Positions 41,965 to 53,400 of a stretch of 64,000 nucleotides of DNA are shown here, one piece after another; the first letter of the stretch is position 1, and each line of letters begins with the position of its first letter. The DNA comes from DATFLL01 sp035267785 (GTDB taxonomy: Bacteria; Pseudomonadota; Gammaproteobacteria; DATFLL01). The stretch covers positions 11,652 to 75,651 of the forward strand of contig DATFLL010000130.1 of the NCBI GenBank assembly GCA_035267785.1, written 5' to 3'. The position numbers and the translations under genes were made by a program. The notes below the pieces were generated by a model, which worked only from the letters and a program-made list of their open reading frames with translations, did no database searches and was not told the DNA's origin.

Positions 41965-42053
41965 GGTTTGGAGCCTCCGCGGATCTTCCCTGTAGGGCAC
42001 CGGTGCGACCGGGGGAACTGCGCCGGCGGAGGCGACCCGCGCCCTTCAAAAAG

Positions 42054-42094
42054 TGTGATACAGGTCACAAATTATTGACCCTAACGGTCGGTTA
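42054..42094. promoter_or_regulatory. Perfect CRP-type palindrome and a TetR-type operator candidate
   Basis: TGTGATACAGGTCACA (42054-42069) matches TGTGA-N6-TCACA exactly. TAACGGTCGGTTA (42082-42094) is an odd-centre palindrome in the style of TetR-family operators. The pair lies in the 206-base spacer between the doxX-like gene start and the pbpC end. It may control doxX (read leftward); read rightward it would be a class II CRP promoter (-10 TTATAC at 42092) without a gene. Confidence 0.55.
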
Positions 42095-42170
42095 TACAAG
42101 CGCACTGATTTGAAGGAGATGTTCAGATTTTTCGAAGAAAGGCCGGGGGCCGGGGCGAGTAGGCCCGGCG

Positions 42171-44579
42171 TCACTCGACCCGAAGGTGGACGGGAGCAGA
42201 ACGCTCGTCGGTGAGCGGTACCCGCGCCTCGATGCGGTGGCTACCAGGCGTCAGCGGCAGGCGCGCGGTATAGGGGTAGGCGACCGTGGCCAGCGGGGTC
42301 CCATCGACATACCACACGAGCTGACGCGTCGGCGGAGTCACCGCGGCACTGAGCAGAACGGTGCTCGCCGAGGCGGGCACGTCCGGATTGCGCAGCACGC
42401 GGGCGCCGTCGCGCGGGGCGAGGATACGCACCGACACCGGGTGGGTCGGCGGGGCCGAACGCAGCCCCAGCGGCACGGCGGGCAGTCCGCTGCGGGCCAG
42501 CCAATCCGCGTAGCGCGGGGGCAGGTCGAAATACACCCGCCGAATCCGGTCGCCGCGCGGCGTGGCCGCGGAGGCCGGACGCCCGCTGCGCCGGTCGAGG
42601 CTCACCAGGACATGGCTCTTGTCCACCGCACGCGGCACCTGCCCCGGGGCCAGCCATTCGCGGAAGGTGCGCTGGCAAAGCGCGCCGGGCAGCTCCCCGC
42701 TGGTCGCGCACAGGCGTACCGGGACGTACCCCGGCGGCTTGGGAAACGACAGGTCCTGCAGGCCTTCGCTCTGATCGGCGTGCAGGGAGAGCATGATCCG
42801 CTGGGCGAGGTCGGCCGCGCTGCCCGCCCCGCTGAGGTGGTTCATCGGCCGCTCGTCCGGGTCGCCGGTCCACACGCCGACCAGGTAGCGAGTCGAGTAG
42901 GCCACGGTCCAGGCGTCGCGGTAGCCCTGCGACGTCCCGGTTTTCACCGCCACCGGAAAGGGGTACTCGGTCGTGCCCATGCGCGGAAAGCTCGGCAGAC
43001 GCGCGGTCGGGTCGGACAGGAACAGGCCGACCTCGCGGGCCACGGCCGTGGAGAGCAGTCGGCGGTGCTCACCGGAGGGGGCGTCGACGAACCAGCGCAA
43101 CGGGCGCTGGACTCCATCGTCGGCCAACACCGTGTAGGCCGAGACCAACTGCTCGAGCGTGACCGGCATGGCGCCGATGGCCAGTCCCAGGCCGTAGTGG
43201 GCGGGCGGCGCCGCGTCGGGGTGCAGGCGCAGCAGATGCAAAAAGCCGTAGGTCTCGTCCACGCCCAGGGACCGCACCACACGGATGGCTGGGACGTTGC
43301 GCGAATTGGCCAGCGCCTGGCGCGGCAGCAGCGGGCCCAGGAAGCGCCGGTCGGCGTTGCGGATGGGCAGGCCCGCCAGCGGCAGGTCGTCGAGCACCGT
43401 GGCCGGGGTGATGGTGCCCCGATCCAGCGCCAGGGCGTAGATGAAGGGCTTGAGGGTGCTGCCCGGCGAGCGCGGCACCCGCGCATAGTCGATCGCGCCC
43501 GACCAGGTCTTGTTGAAGTAGTCGGCCGAACCCACCCAGGCCAGCACGCCGTTGCTTTGCCGGTCGACGACGATCGCCGCCGCGTTGCCGGCCCCGCGCC
43601 GGCGCCAGCGCGCCAACAACTGCCGGGTCTGGCGTGCCACCTTGCGCTGCAGGCTCAGGTCCAGTGTCGTCTTCACGATGGGCCGGTCCGAATAGCGCCG
43701 CGCCACCGGCTTGCGCTGCAGCTCAGCGGCAATGCGCAGGATGGCGTGCAGCGCGACGGCGGGACGCTCGGCGCGCTCCGGCACGCGTATCCGCCCGATC
43801 TGCAGGCGCGCCAGGCGGTACTCGCTGGCGCTGATCACGTCGCGCTCGCGCAGGGCGGTCAGGATGCGCTCGCCGCGCCGGATGGCCCGATACCGCCCGG
43901 CCGGGTCGAACGGGTTCATACGTCCGGGGGCCTGCGGGATGGCGGACAGGAAGGCGATCTCCGCCCAGCTCAGATCGGCAACCGGTTTGGCCAGGTAGCG
44001 CCGCGCGGCGTAGCGGATACCGTGTATGCGGTTGCCGTAGGGCACGATGCGCAGATATTGGGCGAGCACGCCGCGCCGCCCGTAGCGCGCGGTAAGCGCA
44101 ATCGCGGTCAAGGCCTCCAATGCCTTGTTGAAGTAGGTCCGCGCGGCCGGGTGCTGCATGCGCGCGACCTGCATCGCCAGCGTCGAGGCGCCCGAGACGC
44201 GCTCGCCGCTGGTGAGGTTCTGCCAGGCCGCGCGCGCCACCGCCCAGGGGTCAACCCCCGGGTGATCCCAGAAACGCCGGTCCTCGATGGCCAGGGTGGC
44301 GGCGGCCACGCGGGCCGGTACCTTGCGCACCGGCCAATAGCCGTAACCGGCCTCGCCGCTTTCGAGCTCGGCCAGGAATTCGCCGCGGCGATCGTAGAGC
44401 AGGTAGCTCGGCGTCGGGGCCTGCAGATGGGCACGATAACCGATGACGAACGAGACGACCGCCACGGAAATCATGAGCGCGGCCAGCGAGGCGGCGGCGA
44501 GCCGCCAGCGCCAGCCGCGCCGCGCCGGGATCAGCCGCGAGCGCAGCGCGGCAAAGAGCGAGCGCTCACGGCTTGGCAT
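42171..44579 (-). CDS. pbpC: Penicillin-binding protein 1C
   Basis: An 802-residue bifunctional peptidoglycan synthase. After an N-terminal membrane helix (about 25-45), the GT51 domain carries IEDRRFWDHPG with the catalytic Glu, and the transpeptidase has SPGSTLKPF (active Ser), SRN and KTGTS. A C-terminal BiPBP_C domain ends it. PBP1C is the usual partner of the alpha-2-macroglobulin encoded directly upstream; the two genes overlap by 14 bases. Confidence 0.94.
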   Translation of the reverse strand: MPSRERSLFAALRSRLIPARRGWRWRLAAASLAALMISVAVVSFVIGYRAHLQAPTPSYLLYDRRGEFLAELESGEAGYGYWPVRKVPARVAAATLAIEDRRFWDHPGVDPWAVARAAWQNLTSGERVSGASTLAMQVARMQHPAARTYFNKALEALTAIALTARYGRRGVLAQYLRIVPYGNRIHGIRYAARRYLAKPVADLSWAEIAFLSAIPQAPGRMNPFDPAGRYRAIRRGERILTALRERDVISASEYRLARLQIGRIRVPERAERPAVALHAILRIAAELQRKPVARRYSDRPIVKTTLDLSLQRKVARQTRQLLARWRRRGAGNAAAIVVDRQSNGVLAWVGSADYFNKTWSGAIDYARVPRSPGSTLKPFIYALALDRGTITPATVLDDLPLAGLPIRNADRRFLGPLLPRQALANSRNVPAIRVVRSLGVDETYGFLHLLRLHPDAAPPAHYGLGLAIGAMPVTLEQLVSAYTVLADDGVQRPLRWFVDAPSGEHRRLLSTAVAREVGLFLSDPTARLPSFPRMGTTEYPFPVAVKTGTSQGYRDAWTVAYSTRYLVGVWTGDPDERPMNHLSGAGSAADLAQRIMLSLHADQSEGLQDLSFPKPPGYVPVRLCATSGELPGALCQRTFREWLAPGQVPRAVDKSHVLVSLDRRSGRPASAATPRGDRIRRVYFDLPPRYADWLARSGLPAVPLGLRSAPPTHPVSVRILAPRDGARVLRNPDVPASASTVLLSAAVTPPTRQLVWYVDGTPLATVAYPYTARLPLTPGSHRIEARVPLTDERSAPVHLRVE

Positions 44580-47500
44580 CGTTGGTGCCGATGGCCAGGT
44601 AGGCGCCGGCTGAATGTCCGTTCACCGCCTGGTCGTACATCATCTCGGCATGGGCGGCGGGCTGGATGAAGCGCCCGGGGATGCTGGCCCGCGTGCGGAA
44701 ATAGAAGTGATAGTTGCCCTTGGGCAGGCTGTCGTAATAGAAGGCCACCCGGTCGTCGAGATAGGCAACGTAGGACGGGCTGAGCGTAAGCTCGCCCTTG
44801 GGCTTGGCCTCCGGCGGCGCCGTAGCCAGATGCGGGTTGAGCGGTTCCATGCCGGCGGCCAGCGGCACGACCACGGCGACGTAGGTGCGGTCCTGACCGT
44901 TGACGACCTCGACGTGGTCCTCGACCACGTCGCCCACCTTGAGATCGAAGGTCCGGCCGCCCTTGTCGATGGCCGTGCGGGCCAGCGGCTCGCCCTCGCC
45001 GCGCACGCGCAGCAGCTCGCGGTTGACCACGAAGCCGTCGGTCGCCGGCTCGACCCGCCCGCCGTCGGCCACGGGCACATAGCGGGTCTGGACGCGCACC
45101 GCCACGGGCCGCGCATCCTTGGCGCCGGTCTTCGCCGCGGCGGCCTCGCCGGCACCGGCGCCGGTGCTCAGCTTCACCAGCCGGTGGCCCGGCCCGAAGC
45201 GCACCTGCCGGGACTTGCCGTCCAGGGTCAAGGTGACGGATTGATCCGATGCGCTGTCCTCACTGGCGGCGATGGTCGAGGCGTCGGCGCCGACGAACTC
45301 GCTCAACGCCAGCATGGCCGAGACATTGGCATTGGTGCTGCCCCAACCATCGGCGGGGCCGCCGCCCGCAGCACCGCCCCCCGTACCACCGAGCGTCACC
45401 AGGGCGTCGACCAGACGCTGGACGCGCGGGGCGCCGGGATCGGCCTGCGCCCAGGTGCGCAGCACCTCGGCCAGGGTGCGTGTCTCGCTGGGCAGGATCA
45501 GCGCGTTGCGGCCGCTCGCCTTCTCCTGCAGACCGCCGTAGATCTCATGGCCCTGGTAGAGCCGGAACACGATGCCCTCTCGAATGCGCTTGTCGAGCTT
45601 GGCCAAAGTGGTCGGCTCCAGGCTGCCCTCGGTGCGCAGCACACGCTCGACCTCGGCCAGATTCTCCAGCGACAGATAGTCCGCCTTGCGCGCGAGCTCG
45701 GCAGCGTACGCCGGATCGCCCTTGCCCGCGTCAGTGAGCGCCCACAACGCCATGGTGCGCTCGGCGTAGGCCTCGCCGGTAATGAAGTGGCCGTAGTCCG
45801 AGCGCAGCGCCTGGCGCAACGAACCGACGAGCCGCCCGTACAGGTCCTCGTTGATGGGATAACCCGCCTTGCGCGCCTCGTTCATGAACAGCACCGCCCA
45901 GGAGGTCAGCGAGACGTAGCCGCGCGAACCCGGCCAGTAGCCGACCAGGCCGTGGTCGTCGACCGCCCCGGCGATCCATTTGAGCGTACCGTTGACGGCC
46001 GCCTGCATCTTGGCGTCGCTGACCGAGGCATCGCTGAGCAGCGCCCGGAAGCGGCGCAGCGCCAGGAAGGCCCTTGCCCGCGCAATGCGCTGCTCGGTGC
46101 AGCCGTGCGGATAATGCAGCAGGTAATCGAAACCGGCGCTCATGCGCACCAGTCCCGGCTGGTCGGAGAGCAGCACGCTGCGGCGCAGCGTCCCCGTACG
46201 CGCGGGCTCGGCCACCTTCGGCCAGCTCAGTTTCTCGCCGGGCATCAGTCGGCGCAGCACGCGCCGGGTGACCGGGGCGCGGTCCGGGCGCAGCGGCAGT
46301 TTTACCTGGAAGGCGTCGCGCGCCTTGTCCGCACTTCGCTCCACGGCCGCGGTGAAGCCCACTTCGGTGCGCGAGGGCTGACCGTCCGCTGTGTACTTGG
46401 GTGTCGGCACCTTGACCTGAAAGTCCAGATGTTGCGGCGTCCCGGTACTCCATTTGAAGTGCTGCACCGGCTTGCCCTCGAGCGTCGCCCCCTCGACCTT
46501 GAACACCGCGCGCCCGGCGCCGCCCTTGCCCTCGACCACGCGGCCGATGGCCGTGGCGGTGAAGCGATCGCCCGGGCGCAGGAAGCGCGGCAGCGAGGGC
46601 TGGACGATCACGGGCAGGCGCACCGCAATCTCCCCCTTGGCGAAGCCGAAGCGCTCGGCCCCGCTCACCGCCTTGGCGCGCAGCTTGAAGTTGGTGAGGT
46701 TGTCCGGCAGCTTGACCTTGACCCTGGCCGTACCGCTTGGACCGACCGCGATGGTCGGGTTGAAATACGGCACCGGCTGGAAGTTGCGCCGCACGGTGAC
46801 GCGATCGAGCAGGTTCTTGCGCTCGGCGGCCATCGCGGCCTCCCCGCCTCCGGGCTGCTCCTCGAATGGGATACGCCCGAACACCAGGTTGCGCGTGTCG
46901 CGCAGCACCAGATGCGATTGGGGCGAGGCGATGAAGTCGGGCAGCGGGTCCAGGCGCTGCTCGCGGCCGAGCGCCAGCACCGCTTGGTCGACCAGCCACA
47001 GGCTCGCCTGGCCGGCCAGCGGATGACCGTCCGGATCGGAGAGCTTCACGGTCACGGCGAGCTCGTCGCCGGGCTGGGCGCGCTTGGGATAGTCGAGCTT
47101 GACCTGCACGCGGTTGGCGACGGGCTCGACCTCGACCCACTGGGTCGCCGCCACCGTGGTCGGCTTGCCGAGGTCCACCCCACCCTCGTCTTTCGGCACG
47201 TCCTTCAGGCGCCCGCGCATCAATATGAAGTGCACGGGCACGCGCGGCGTGAAGCGTTTGTCGATGGGCAGCGCGAAGGTCGCCGCCCCGTCGTCCACGT
47301 CGATCCAGTGATACCGGTTGCCCTCGGGCGTCTCGACGATGGCCAGGGCACGGGCCTCCTGGAAGGGGCTTTCCAGCACCAGGTGCGCGGTCTGGCCGGG
47401 GCGGTAGCGCTTCCGATCGGTGCTCACCTTGAACACCTTGGTCGGCGGACGCGACCAGGTCACCGGCTGCTTGCCCCCGGCATAGAGATCGACCGAGACG

Positions 47501-50469
47501 ACCTGCGCGCGTCCGAGGCGGTCGTGCGCCTCGATCTCGACGATGTACACGCCGGCGCGATCGATCGGCAAATGCGCGGTGATCGGATCCTTGCCGCTGG
47601 TGACCTTCTTCTCCAGTACCTTCTCGTCGACCACGTCGGTGACGTACTTGGCGCTGCCCTGGGAGAAATCCGCGGCCTCCAGGTGCGAGTGCCACTGGCG
47701 GCGCAGCAGGCGAACCGTGACGGACTGGCCGGCGATCAGCTTGCCGTCGGGGCCGACCACCATGATCTTCGGTTCGATCGAATTGGCCTGCTTCAGATAG
47801 CGCGGCACCTTGAGGCCGAGCACCAGCGGCGGCAGAGCGACGACGCGACGCGTGTCGGTGACGGTCTGATCGTCGGCGCCGACGACCGTCGCCTCGACGA
47901 CATAGCTGCGCGGCTGCGCCGTGGGCTCGATGGCCGGGTTGAGTGAAATGGAGGCTCCGCCGTCCTCGTCGGTCGTGCCCGCGCGCTCGAGCACGGGACT
48001 GGAGCGAAACGACTTGCGCCCCGAGAAGCGTCCGTCGGAGGAGTAGTAATAGCCTTCGCGCTTTTTCGGCGTCCACGTATAGGGAAACTGCGTCACGCGC
48101 CAGCGCACCGGTCGCTTGCTCACGCGACCGCCCGCATAGTACTTGGCCGTCAGGCCGACCTTGAACGGCTTGTCCAGGGAGGTGATATCGGGACCGTGCA
48201 GCGAGACCTGGAAGCGCGGCGTACGATAGGCCTGCTTCTGGAACTGGACCTTGCCGCAGTGGCCCTGTTTGCCGAGATCGAGATAGGCGCTGAAGGTGCC
48301 GGTGGGCAGCTTCTTCTCCTCGAACTTGTGATACAGCGTGCCGGCAGAGTCGACCGCCAGGGGATAGCGCCATTCGCGATCGCCCGGGCCCTGCACCACG
48401 AGATAACCGTCGGGCCGCGCGATGCTGAAGCGATTGTTCCGGCGCTGGCGCACATAGCCTTCGATGTGCACCGGCTCGTCGGGGCGATAGACGGGCCGTT
48501 CGGTGAACAAGTGGCACAGGGTCTTCTGTTTAGTTACGCGCGCATCGAGCGGGCGCAGGGCCCACTGCAGCCAGGTGTCCGTGCTCGCGCCCCAGTGATT
48601 GTCCTGATAGCGATCCGGCGCGCGGGTAGGATTGAGCACCAGGACGTCCTCGCCCTTGCGCACGACGATGCGGCGCACTTGCGTGTAACCACGCCAACCG
48701 ACGCGGCCCGGCGCATGCCAGCGATACGCTCCGTTGTCGTCCGTGGTCCCCTTCGTGACGGTGACCCACGTGTGGTCGCGTACACCCTGGAGGAGTATCT
48801 GCGCGTCCTCGACCGGCTCGCCGCTGCGCAGCGAGGTGACGTAGAACTGCACGTCGGTGTTCTCCTCGGCGGCGGTGAGGCTGAGGTCGGTCACCTGCAC
48901 CCGGATCCAGGAGCGGGTGGTCGAGTCGTCCAGTCGGCGCACACCCACCAGGTACGTACCCGGCCGTCCCTTGCCATGGATGCGCGCGAGATAATCCTTG
49001 ATGTCGAGACCGAACGTCGCCGCCGCGCCCGCGCGATACAGCGGCAGCTTCACCAGCTGCGAGATCGCCGGCGAGCCAAGGGCGCTGATCTGCGCGGCCA
49101 GCTCGCGCGCCGAGATATAACGCCCGGGCTCGTCGAAGGCGTCGGGGGCCTCGCCCGGGCCGGGCGGGCGCTGCGATTCATCGACGGCCACGGGCCGCTC
49201 GGGAAACGGCCAGAACGAGCGGTCCAGCGGGTCGATCGGATAGATGCGCAGGTCCACCCGCTGAAAGCCGCGCCCCTTGAGCGGCACGGTCTGCGGACCG
49301 TAGCGCTCCATCACGCCCTGACTCGAAGTCCAATCGAGGAAGGAGTGGCGCGGCGGAAAATACAGATAGACCTCGCTCGGTGCGCGCATCTGCAGCGGAC
49401 GACCGTGGCGGTCGGTCAGCGCGCTGGGCATGAGCGTGACACGATAGAGCGTGTCGGATGCGAACTTGCCGGAGATGCCCAACGTGCGGCCCATGTGCGA
49501 GAAGCTCAGGTCCTTGACCGCCGGCGTGAAGCGCACCAGGTTGCGCGCCTCGACCGGTCCGAGCTTGCCGGGCTCGGCGGAGAACTCCAACTGCACGCTG
49601 CGGCGGTCGGCACCGCACTGGATGGCCTGCTCGCGCGTATAGCGCACGCCCTGCGGCGTAACCGGAAAACGATTGCGCGTACATCCCAGGCTCAGGACGC
49701 GAAACGGCTCGGCCGTGGCAAAGCGGATGCGTTTGAAGGCCTGGTCCACCGAGTCGTCGAGCGAGAGGCGCAGGTGCACGATGGCGCGCGTACCGCTGGC
49801 GATCGGCTCTTTGAGCAGCAGCACGTAGCTCGCCGGATCGCTGCGCCGCTGACGCTCGACGACCTTGATGTGAAAGTCATCGGCGCTCAGCCAGCGCGAA
49901 CGTCCGCTGCCCTCGCCCACGCCCGGCAGCGGCTTGAGCTCAATGTTCACCATGCGGGCCAGCGCCGCGGTGTCCAGCGGCTCGGCGAAGGTCAGCGTAA
50001 TGGAGTCGACCGGCGCGAGGCCGTCGGCGCCGTTGGCGGGCTCGGTCTTGCGCGGCGGCTCCATGAGCGTGGCAAGGACGCGCCGCGCACCGTCGGCCTT
50101 CCAGGTAAAGCGCGTCAGCGGCGGCCAGGGCTCGGCCGGGCGAAACTGCAGGGTGCGCGGATTGAGCCAGGTGAACGCGCCCGGGTGGGCGGGCTGCATC
50201 CGAACGTAGCGCTCGGGGTGGTCCTCCGGGCCCGGCCGGTCGGGACCGACGTCGCTGTCGAAGAAGATCGTCACCGGATCCCAGCGGCGCAGGAAGCGTT
50301 CGGGAATGATGTCGGTGCCCGCCGGGCGCACCACGGTCGCCGGCGGCGGCAGTTGGGTCGGCACGGCAGCCGGCGCCGCAGCGGTGCCCGCCGCACCGGC
50401 GGCAACCGCCAGCGTCATCGCGACGCCGCGCAGCCAGTGTTGCCAAGTCCCCCCCGGGCGCCGGCTCAT
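44566..50469 (-). CDS. Alpha-2-macroglobulin family protein
   Basis: A 1967-residue bacterial alpha-2-macroglobulin, thought to trap proteases that reach the periplasm while PBP1C mends the wall. The thioester motif GCTEQ is intact with Cys1457. A series of MG domains fills residues 60-1100 and a thioester domain follows. The signal peptide (about 1-35) has no lipobox Cys, unlike E. coli YfhM, so it looks soluble. It overlaps the upstream giant gene by four bases (ATGA). Confidence 0.93.
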   Translation of the reverse strand: MSRRPGGTWQHWLRGVAMTLAVAAGAAGTAAAPAAVPTQLPPPATVVRPAGTDIIPERFLRRWDPVTIFFDSDVGPDRPGPEDHPERYVRMQPAHPGAFTWLNPRTLQFRPAEPWPPLTRFTWKADGARRVLATLMEPPRKTEPANGADGLAPVDSITLTFAEPLDTAALARMVNIELKPLPGVGEGSGRSRWLSADDFHIKVVERQRRSDPASYVLLLKEPIASGTRAIVHLRLSLDDSVDQAFKRIRFATAEPFRVLSLGCTRNRFPVTPQGVRYTREQAIQCGADRRSVQLEFSAEPGKLGPVEARNLVRFTPAVKDLSFSHMGRTLGISGKFASDTLYRVTLMPSALTDRHGRPLQMRAPSEVYLYFPPRHSFLDWTSSQGVMERYGPQTVPLKGRGFQRVDLRIYPIDPLDRSFWPFPERPVAVDESQRPPGPGEAPDAFDEPGRYISARELAAQISALGSPAISQLVKLPLYRAGAAATFGLDIKDYLARIHGKGRPGTYLVGVRRLDDSTTRSWIRVQVTDLSLTAAEENTDVQFYVTSLRSGEPVEDAQILLQGVRDHTWVTVTKGTTDDNGAYRWHAPGRVGWRGYTQVRRIVVRKGEDVLVLNPTRAPDRYQDNHWGASTDTWLQWALRPLDARVTKQKTLCHLFTERPVYRPDEPVHIEGYVRQRRNNRFSIARPDGYLVVQGPGDREWRYPLAVDSAGTLYHKFEEKKLPTGTFSAYLDLGKQGHCGKVQFQKQAYRTPRFQVSLHGPDITSLDKPFKVGLTAKYYAGGRVSKRPVRWRVTQFPYTWTPKKREGYYYSSDGRFSGRKSFRSSPVLERAGTTDEDGGASISLNPAIEPTAQPRSYVVEATVVGADDQTVTDTRRVVALPPLVLGLKVPRYLKQANSIEPKIMVVGPDGKLIAGQSVTVRLLRRQWHSHLEAADFSQGSAKYVTDVVDEKVLEKKVTSGKDPITAHLPIDRAGVYIVEIEAHDRLGRAQVVSVDLYAGGKQPVTWSRPPTKVFKVSTDRKRYRPGQTAHLVLESPFQEARALAIVETPEGNRYHWIDVDDGAATFALPIDKRFTPRVPVHFILMRGRLKDVPKDEGGVDLGKPTTVAATQWVEVEPVANRVQVKLDYPKRAQPGDELAVTVKLSDPDGHPLAGQASLWLVDQAVLALGREQRLDPLPDFIASPQSHLVLRDTRNLVFGRIPFEEQPGGGEAAMAAERKNLLDRVTVRRNFQPVPYFNPTIAVGPSGTARVKVKLPDNLTNFKLRAKAVSGAERFGFAKGEIAVRLPVIVQPSLPRFLRPGDRFTATAIGRVVEGKGGAGRAVFKVEGATLEGKPVQHFKWSTGTPQHLDFQVKVPTPKYTADGQPSRTEVGFTAAVERSADKARDAFQVKLPLRPDRAPVTRRVLRRLMPGEKLSWPKVAEPARTGTLRRSVLLSDQPGLVRMSAGFDYLLHYPHGCTEQRIARARAFLALRRFRALLSDASVSDAKMQAAVNGTLKWIAGAVDDHGLVGYWPGSRGYVSLTSWAVLFMNEARKAGYPINEDLYGRLVGSLRQALRSDYGHFITGEAYAERTMALWALTDAGKGDPAYAAELARKADYLSLENLAEVERVLRTEGSLEPTTLAKLDKRIREGIVFRLYQGHEIYGGLQEKASGRNALILPSETRTLAEVLRTWAQADPGAPRVQRLVDALVTLGGTGGGAAGGGPADGWGSTNANVSAMLALSEFVGADASTIAASEDSASDQSVTLTLDGKSRQVRFGPGHRLVKLSTGAGAGEAAAAKTGAKDARPVAVRVQTRYVPVADGGRVEPATDGFVVNRELLRVRGEGEPLARTAIDKGGRTFDLKVGDVVEDHVEVVNGQDRTYVAVVVPLAAGMEPLNPHLATAPPEAKPKGELTLSPSYVAYLDDRVAFYYDSLPKGNYHFYFRTRASIPGRFIQPAAHAEMMYDQAVNGHSAGAYLAIGTNDAKP

Positions 50470-53400
50470 TGGTCATCTCCCTGCTTCGGTTTGAGCCCCG
50501 CGAGGGCCAGGTATTTGCGCACCACCTCCAGCGGCGGCCCCGTCCCCGGCGGCTCCAGGCCGGCCAGTGCCGGGCGCACGCGCACCGGCGGGCTGTCGGC
50601 CGGCACCCGCACCAGCAGCAGGTAGTCGCCGGGCTGCAGCGTCGGCATCTGCACGACACCCTCGCCGATGCGGTGGCCGCGTGCGTCGAGGACCACGCCG
50701 CTGACCACGTCCGAGGAGGCCCGGATGCCGATGCCTACCGGGCCGGCCTGCTTGACGCTGAAGCCGAACAGCCGCGAGCCGCCGCCGGCGAGCAGGGCCT
50801 CGGGGCCCAGGCCTTCGCCGATGCGCACCACCGGCGTGGTGTCCACGTCGAGCACCCCGGACAGCTGCGAGGCACCGAGCGGGTGCAACGCGATCCGCGC
50901 CGGACCCGCCGGCAGATAGACGTCCATGGCCAGACCCTGCGGGTGGGCATCGATTTGCTCCCGTGCGCCTGCGGCGTGACTGACGCGGGTGATCACCGCG
51001 GCGTCGGCGCGCAGGTGCACCAGGGCCGGTTTGGCCAAGTCGATGTCGAACTCCTCGGTTCGCCCGTCCAGGGCAACCGAGGCCGGCGGGTCCAGCTTGG
51101 TGCGATGTGCCTCGGCGCCGGCCCACGGCGTCCCCGCCTCCGCGCCTACTGCGTCGGCGCCGCTCGCCTCCAACCAGGCCAGGGCCAGACCCGGGCCATG
51201 GCGCAGGATGAGCACGCCTTCGCCGGCGTCGGCGAAATCGCGGCCGTCGCGGATGCGCCCGTCGGTGTCGACCAGCGTCGCCTTGGCGGCGCCGCGCACG
51301 CGCAGCGTATAGCGCGGCCCCTGCGACTTGGCGTTACCGGGACGCCCATCCCCCACCGCCAGGCGCAGTACGCCGGCGGTGGGCAGATTGCGCTCGAACA
51401 GACGGCCGGGCGCCAGACGGCCCGCGCCGGATACGCCCGCCGCATCGCCCGGGTGCGCGGCCAGGGTCAGTCGAAACCGCGCGGCCTTGCTGCCGGCATA
51501 CAGCAGAGTCAGGTGCCCGGCGGCGGTATCGAGCTGTTCGTGCAGGGCGCGACCCCCGGACCAGCGGGTGCTGACGATGCGTCCCTTGGAGCTGAAGACC
51601 GCCGCGGTATGGGCGGGCAGGACCAGCCGCAGACGCTTTTCACCCGCCGGCAGGCGATAGGCATAGGCGCGGTGCGCGTCGAGCTCGCCCTGGGTGGCGC
51701 CCGGCGCCAGCGCCGCCGCCCGCGGGGCGTCGAAGCGGTAGGCGCGAAGACTGGCCTGCAGCGGATGACCCGGCGCGCCCGCGTTCCAGGCCTCGGCAAT
51801 CGCGTGGCGCGGAGCGAGCAGGGCGGCGGCGACCGTGTGCGCCGCGATGCCCAGGGCGCTCGGCTCCAGCCGACCGTGTTCTGCCGACGGCGCCGGCGAC
51901 CCGCGTTCGGCCAGGCGCGCGGCGGCGCGCCCTACCCGCGAGTCCGCGACCAGCAGCAACGGCCCACCGCCGCCCTCCACGTCCAGGCGGGTCGATCCCC
52001 CGGCCGGCAGGCGCAGCGACAAACGGCCGGCCTTCTCGCCGAGATAGACCCGACTTGCCCGCACCCGCCGCGGCGCGTGCGGCGAAGCCGCGGCCAACCA
52101 CAGGGTCTGCCCGGCGGCCGCCATCAGGCCGTTGTCGGTCGGACGCAATGCGCGGTCCGGCTGTGCGGACCACTTCAGCCCGACCGCGGCGGACGGGTCC
52201 CGAACCCGGAACAGCCCGCCGCGGCGCAGCTCGACGGCGGCGATGCGAAGACGCGCGCCGCCGGCGAGCGGGACCGTATCGAAGCGCACCCCGCCGTGCT
52301 CGAAGATCGCCTCTTCGGTGCGATGCGGGGCGTAGGCCGCGGCCCGCAACGCGATCGGCGCGCCGCGCCGGTCGACCGACCACAGACGCACGCGGTACCG
52401 GCGCTCGCCCGTGCCGGCCGCGAGCGGCACGGCCAGATGGGTGCGGTGGCCCACCGCCGTGTCCAGCGGCCGCCAGCCCCGACCGGCGTCGCTCTCCACA
52501 CTCACCCCCGCGACGTCCTTGGAAGCGACGCTGACCACCAGCAGCGTCTTGCCAGCCGGGATGGTCAGCGGATAGACGTGCAGGTCGCGGTCGGTCACAC
52601 GCGCCTTGGCCGGAAGGGAGAGTTCCGCTTCGCGGCTTTCCTTCGGGGTGCGCATGCGCACCCAGGTCGTGGCCCGCGACTGGCCGACCGGCTCGATGTG
52701 CAGGCGGTACTGGCCGGGCCCAAGCCGGCGGGCGATGAGAAAATCCCAGTCGTCGCTGCGATCGTCATTGGCGGCCAGCAGCCGGCCGGCGGCGTCGAAC
52801 AGCTGCGCCCGTACATCGGCGTCGCCGAAGGAGCTGAGCTCGACCAGTCGCTCGCGCCCCACCGCCACGGGGATATCCAGCGGCGCCTCGACGCGGCGGC
52901 GCTGGCCGGCGGTGAGCTGCTTGACCGCCACCTTCACCGTGTATTCCGCCCGATTGTTGTGACGCACGTTGGTCACGGCCAGACGGTAACGGCCGGCATC
53001 CAGGCTGCCCTGCCACGGCTTGGCCGAAGACACCGCGGCCACCTCGACCGTTTTGCCCTTGTTCAGACGCGCGAGCGAGCCGTGCATCTCGCCGCCGAGG
53101 CTGACGGTCGCGTCGACCTTGGCCGGCAGTTCGAAGTCCCAGCGGTCGGGCGTACGTTCGGCCGCTTCGCCCTTGCCGGCCGGCGGCTCGCGCCACAGGT
53201 GCTTGACCTCGGTATCCAACGCCAGGGGGTGCGGGCCGTGGCCCTTGAACTGGGGCGCGTCGGCGACGGCATCGAGACGGGTCAGCACGCGCGCGCCGAT
53301 CGCCTCGGGGCGCAGGATGATGCGGTAGTCGCCCGGCTCGAACTCGCGGGTCAGATCGGCAGGGGCATTAGGCGTGATCAACGGCCAGCCTGCGGCGTCC

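Noticed and set aside
42119..42220. A short plus-strand frame starting ATGTTCAG after AGGAG
   Set aside because: The AGGAG is directly against the ATG, too close to act, and the frame runs into the end of pbpC on the other strand.
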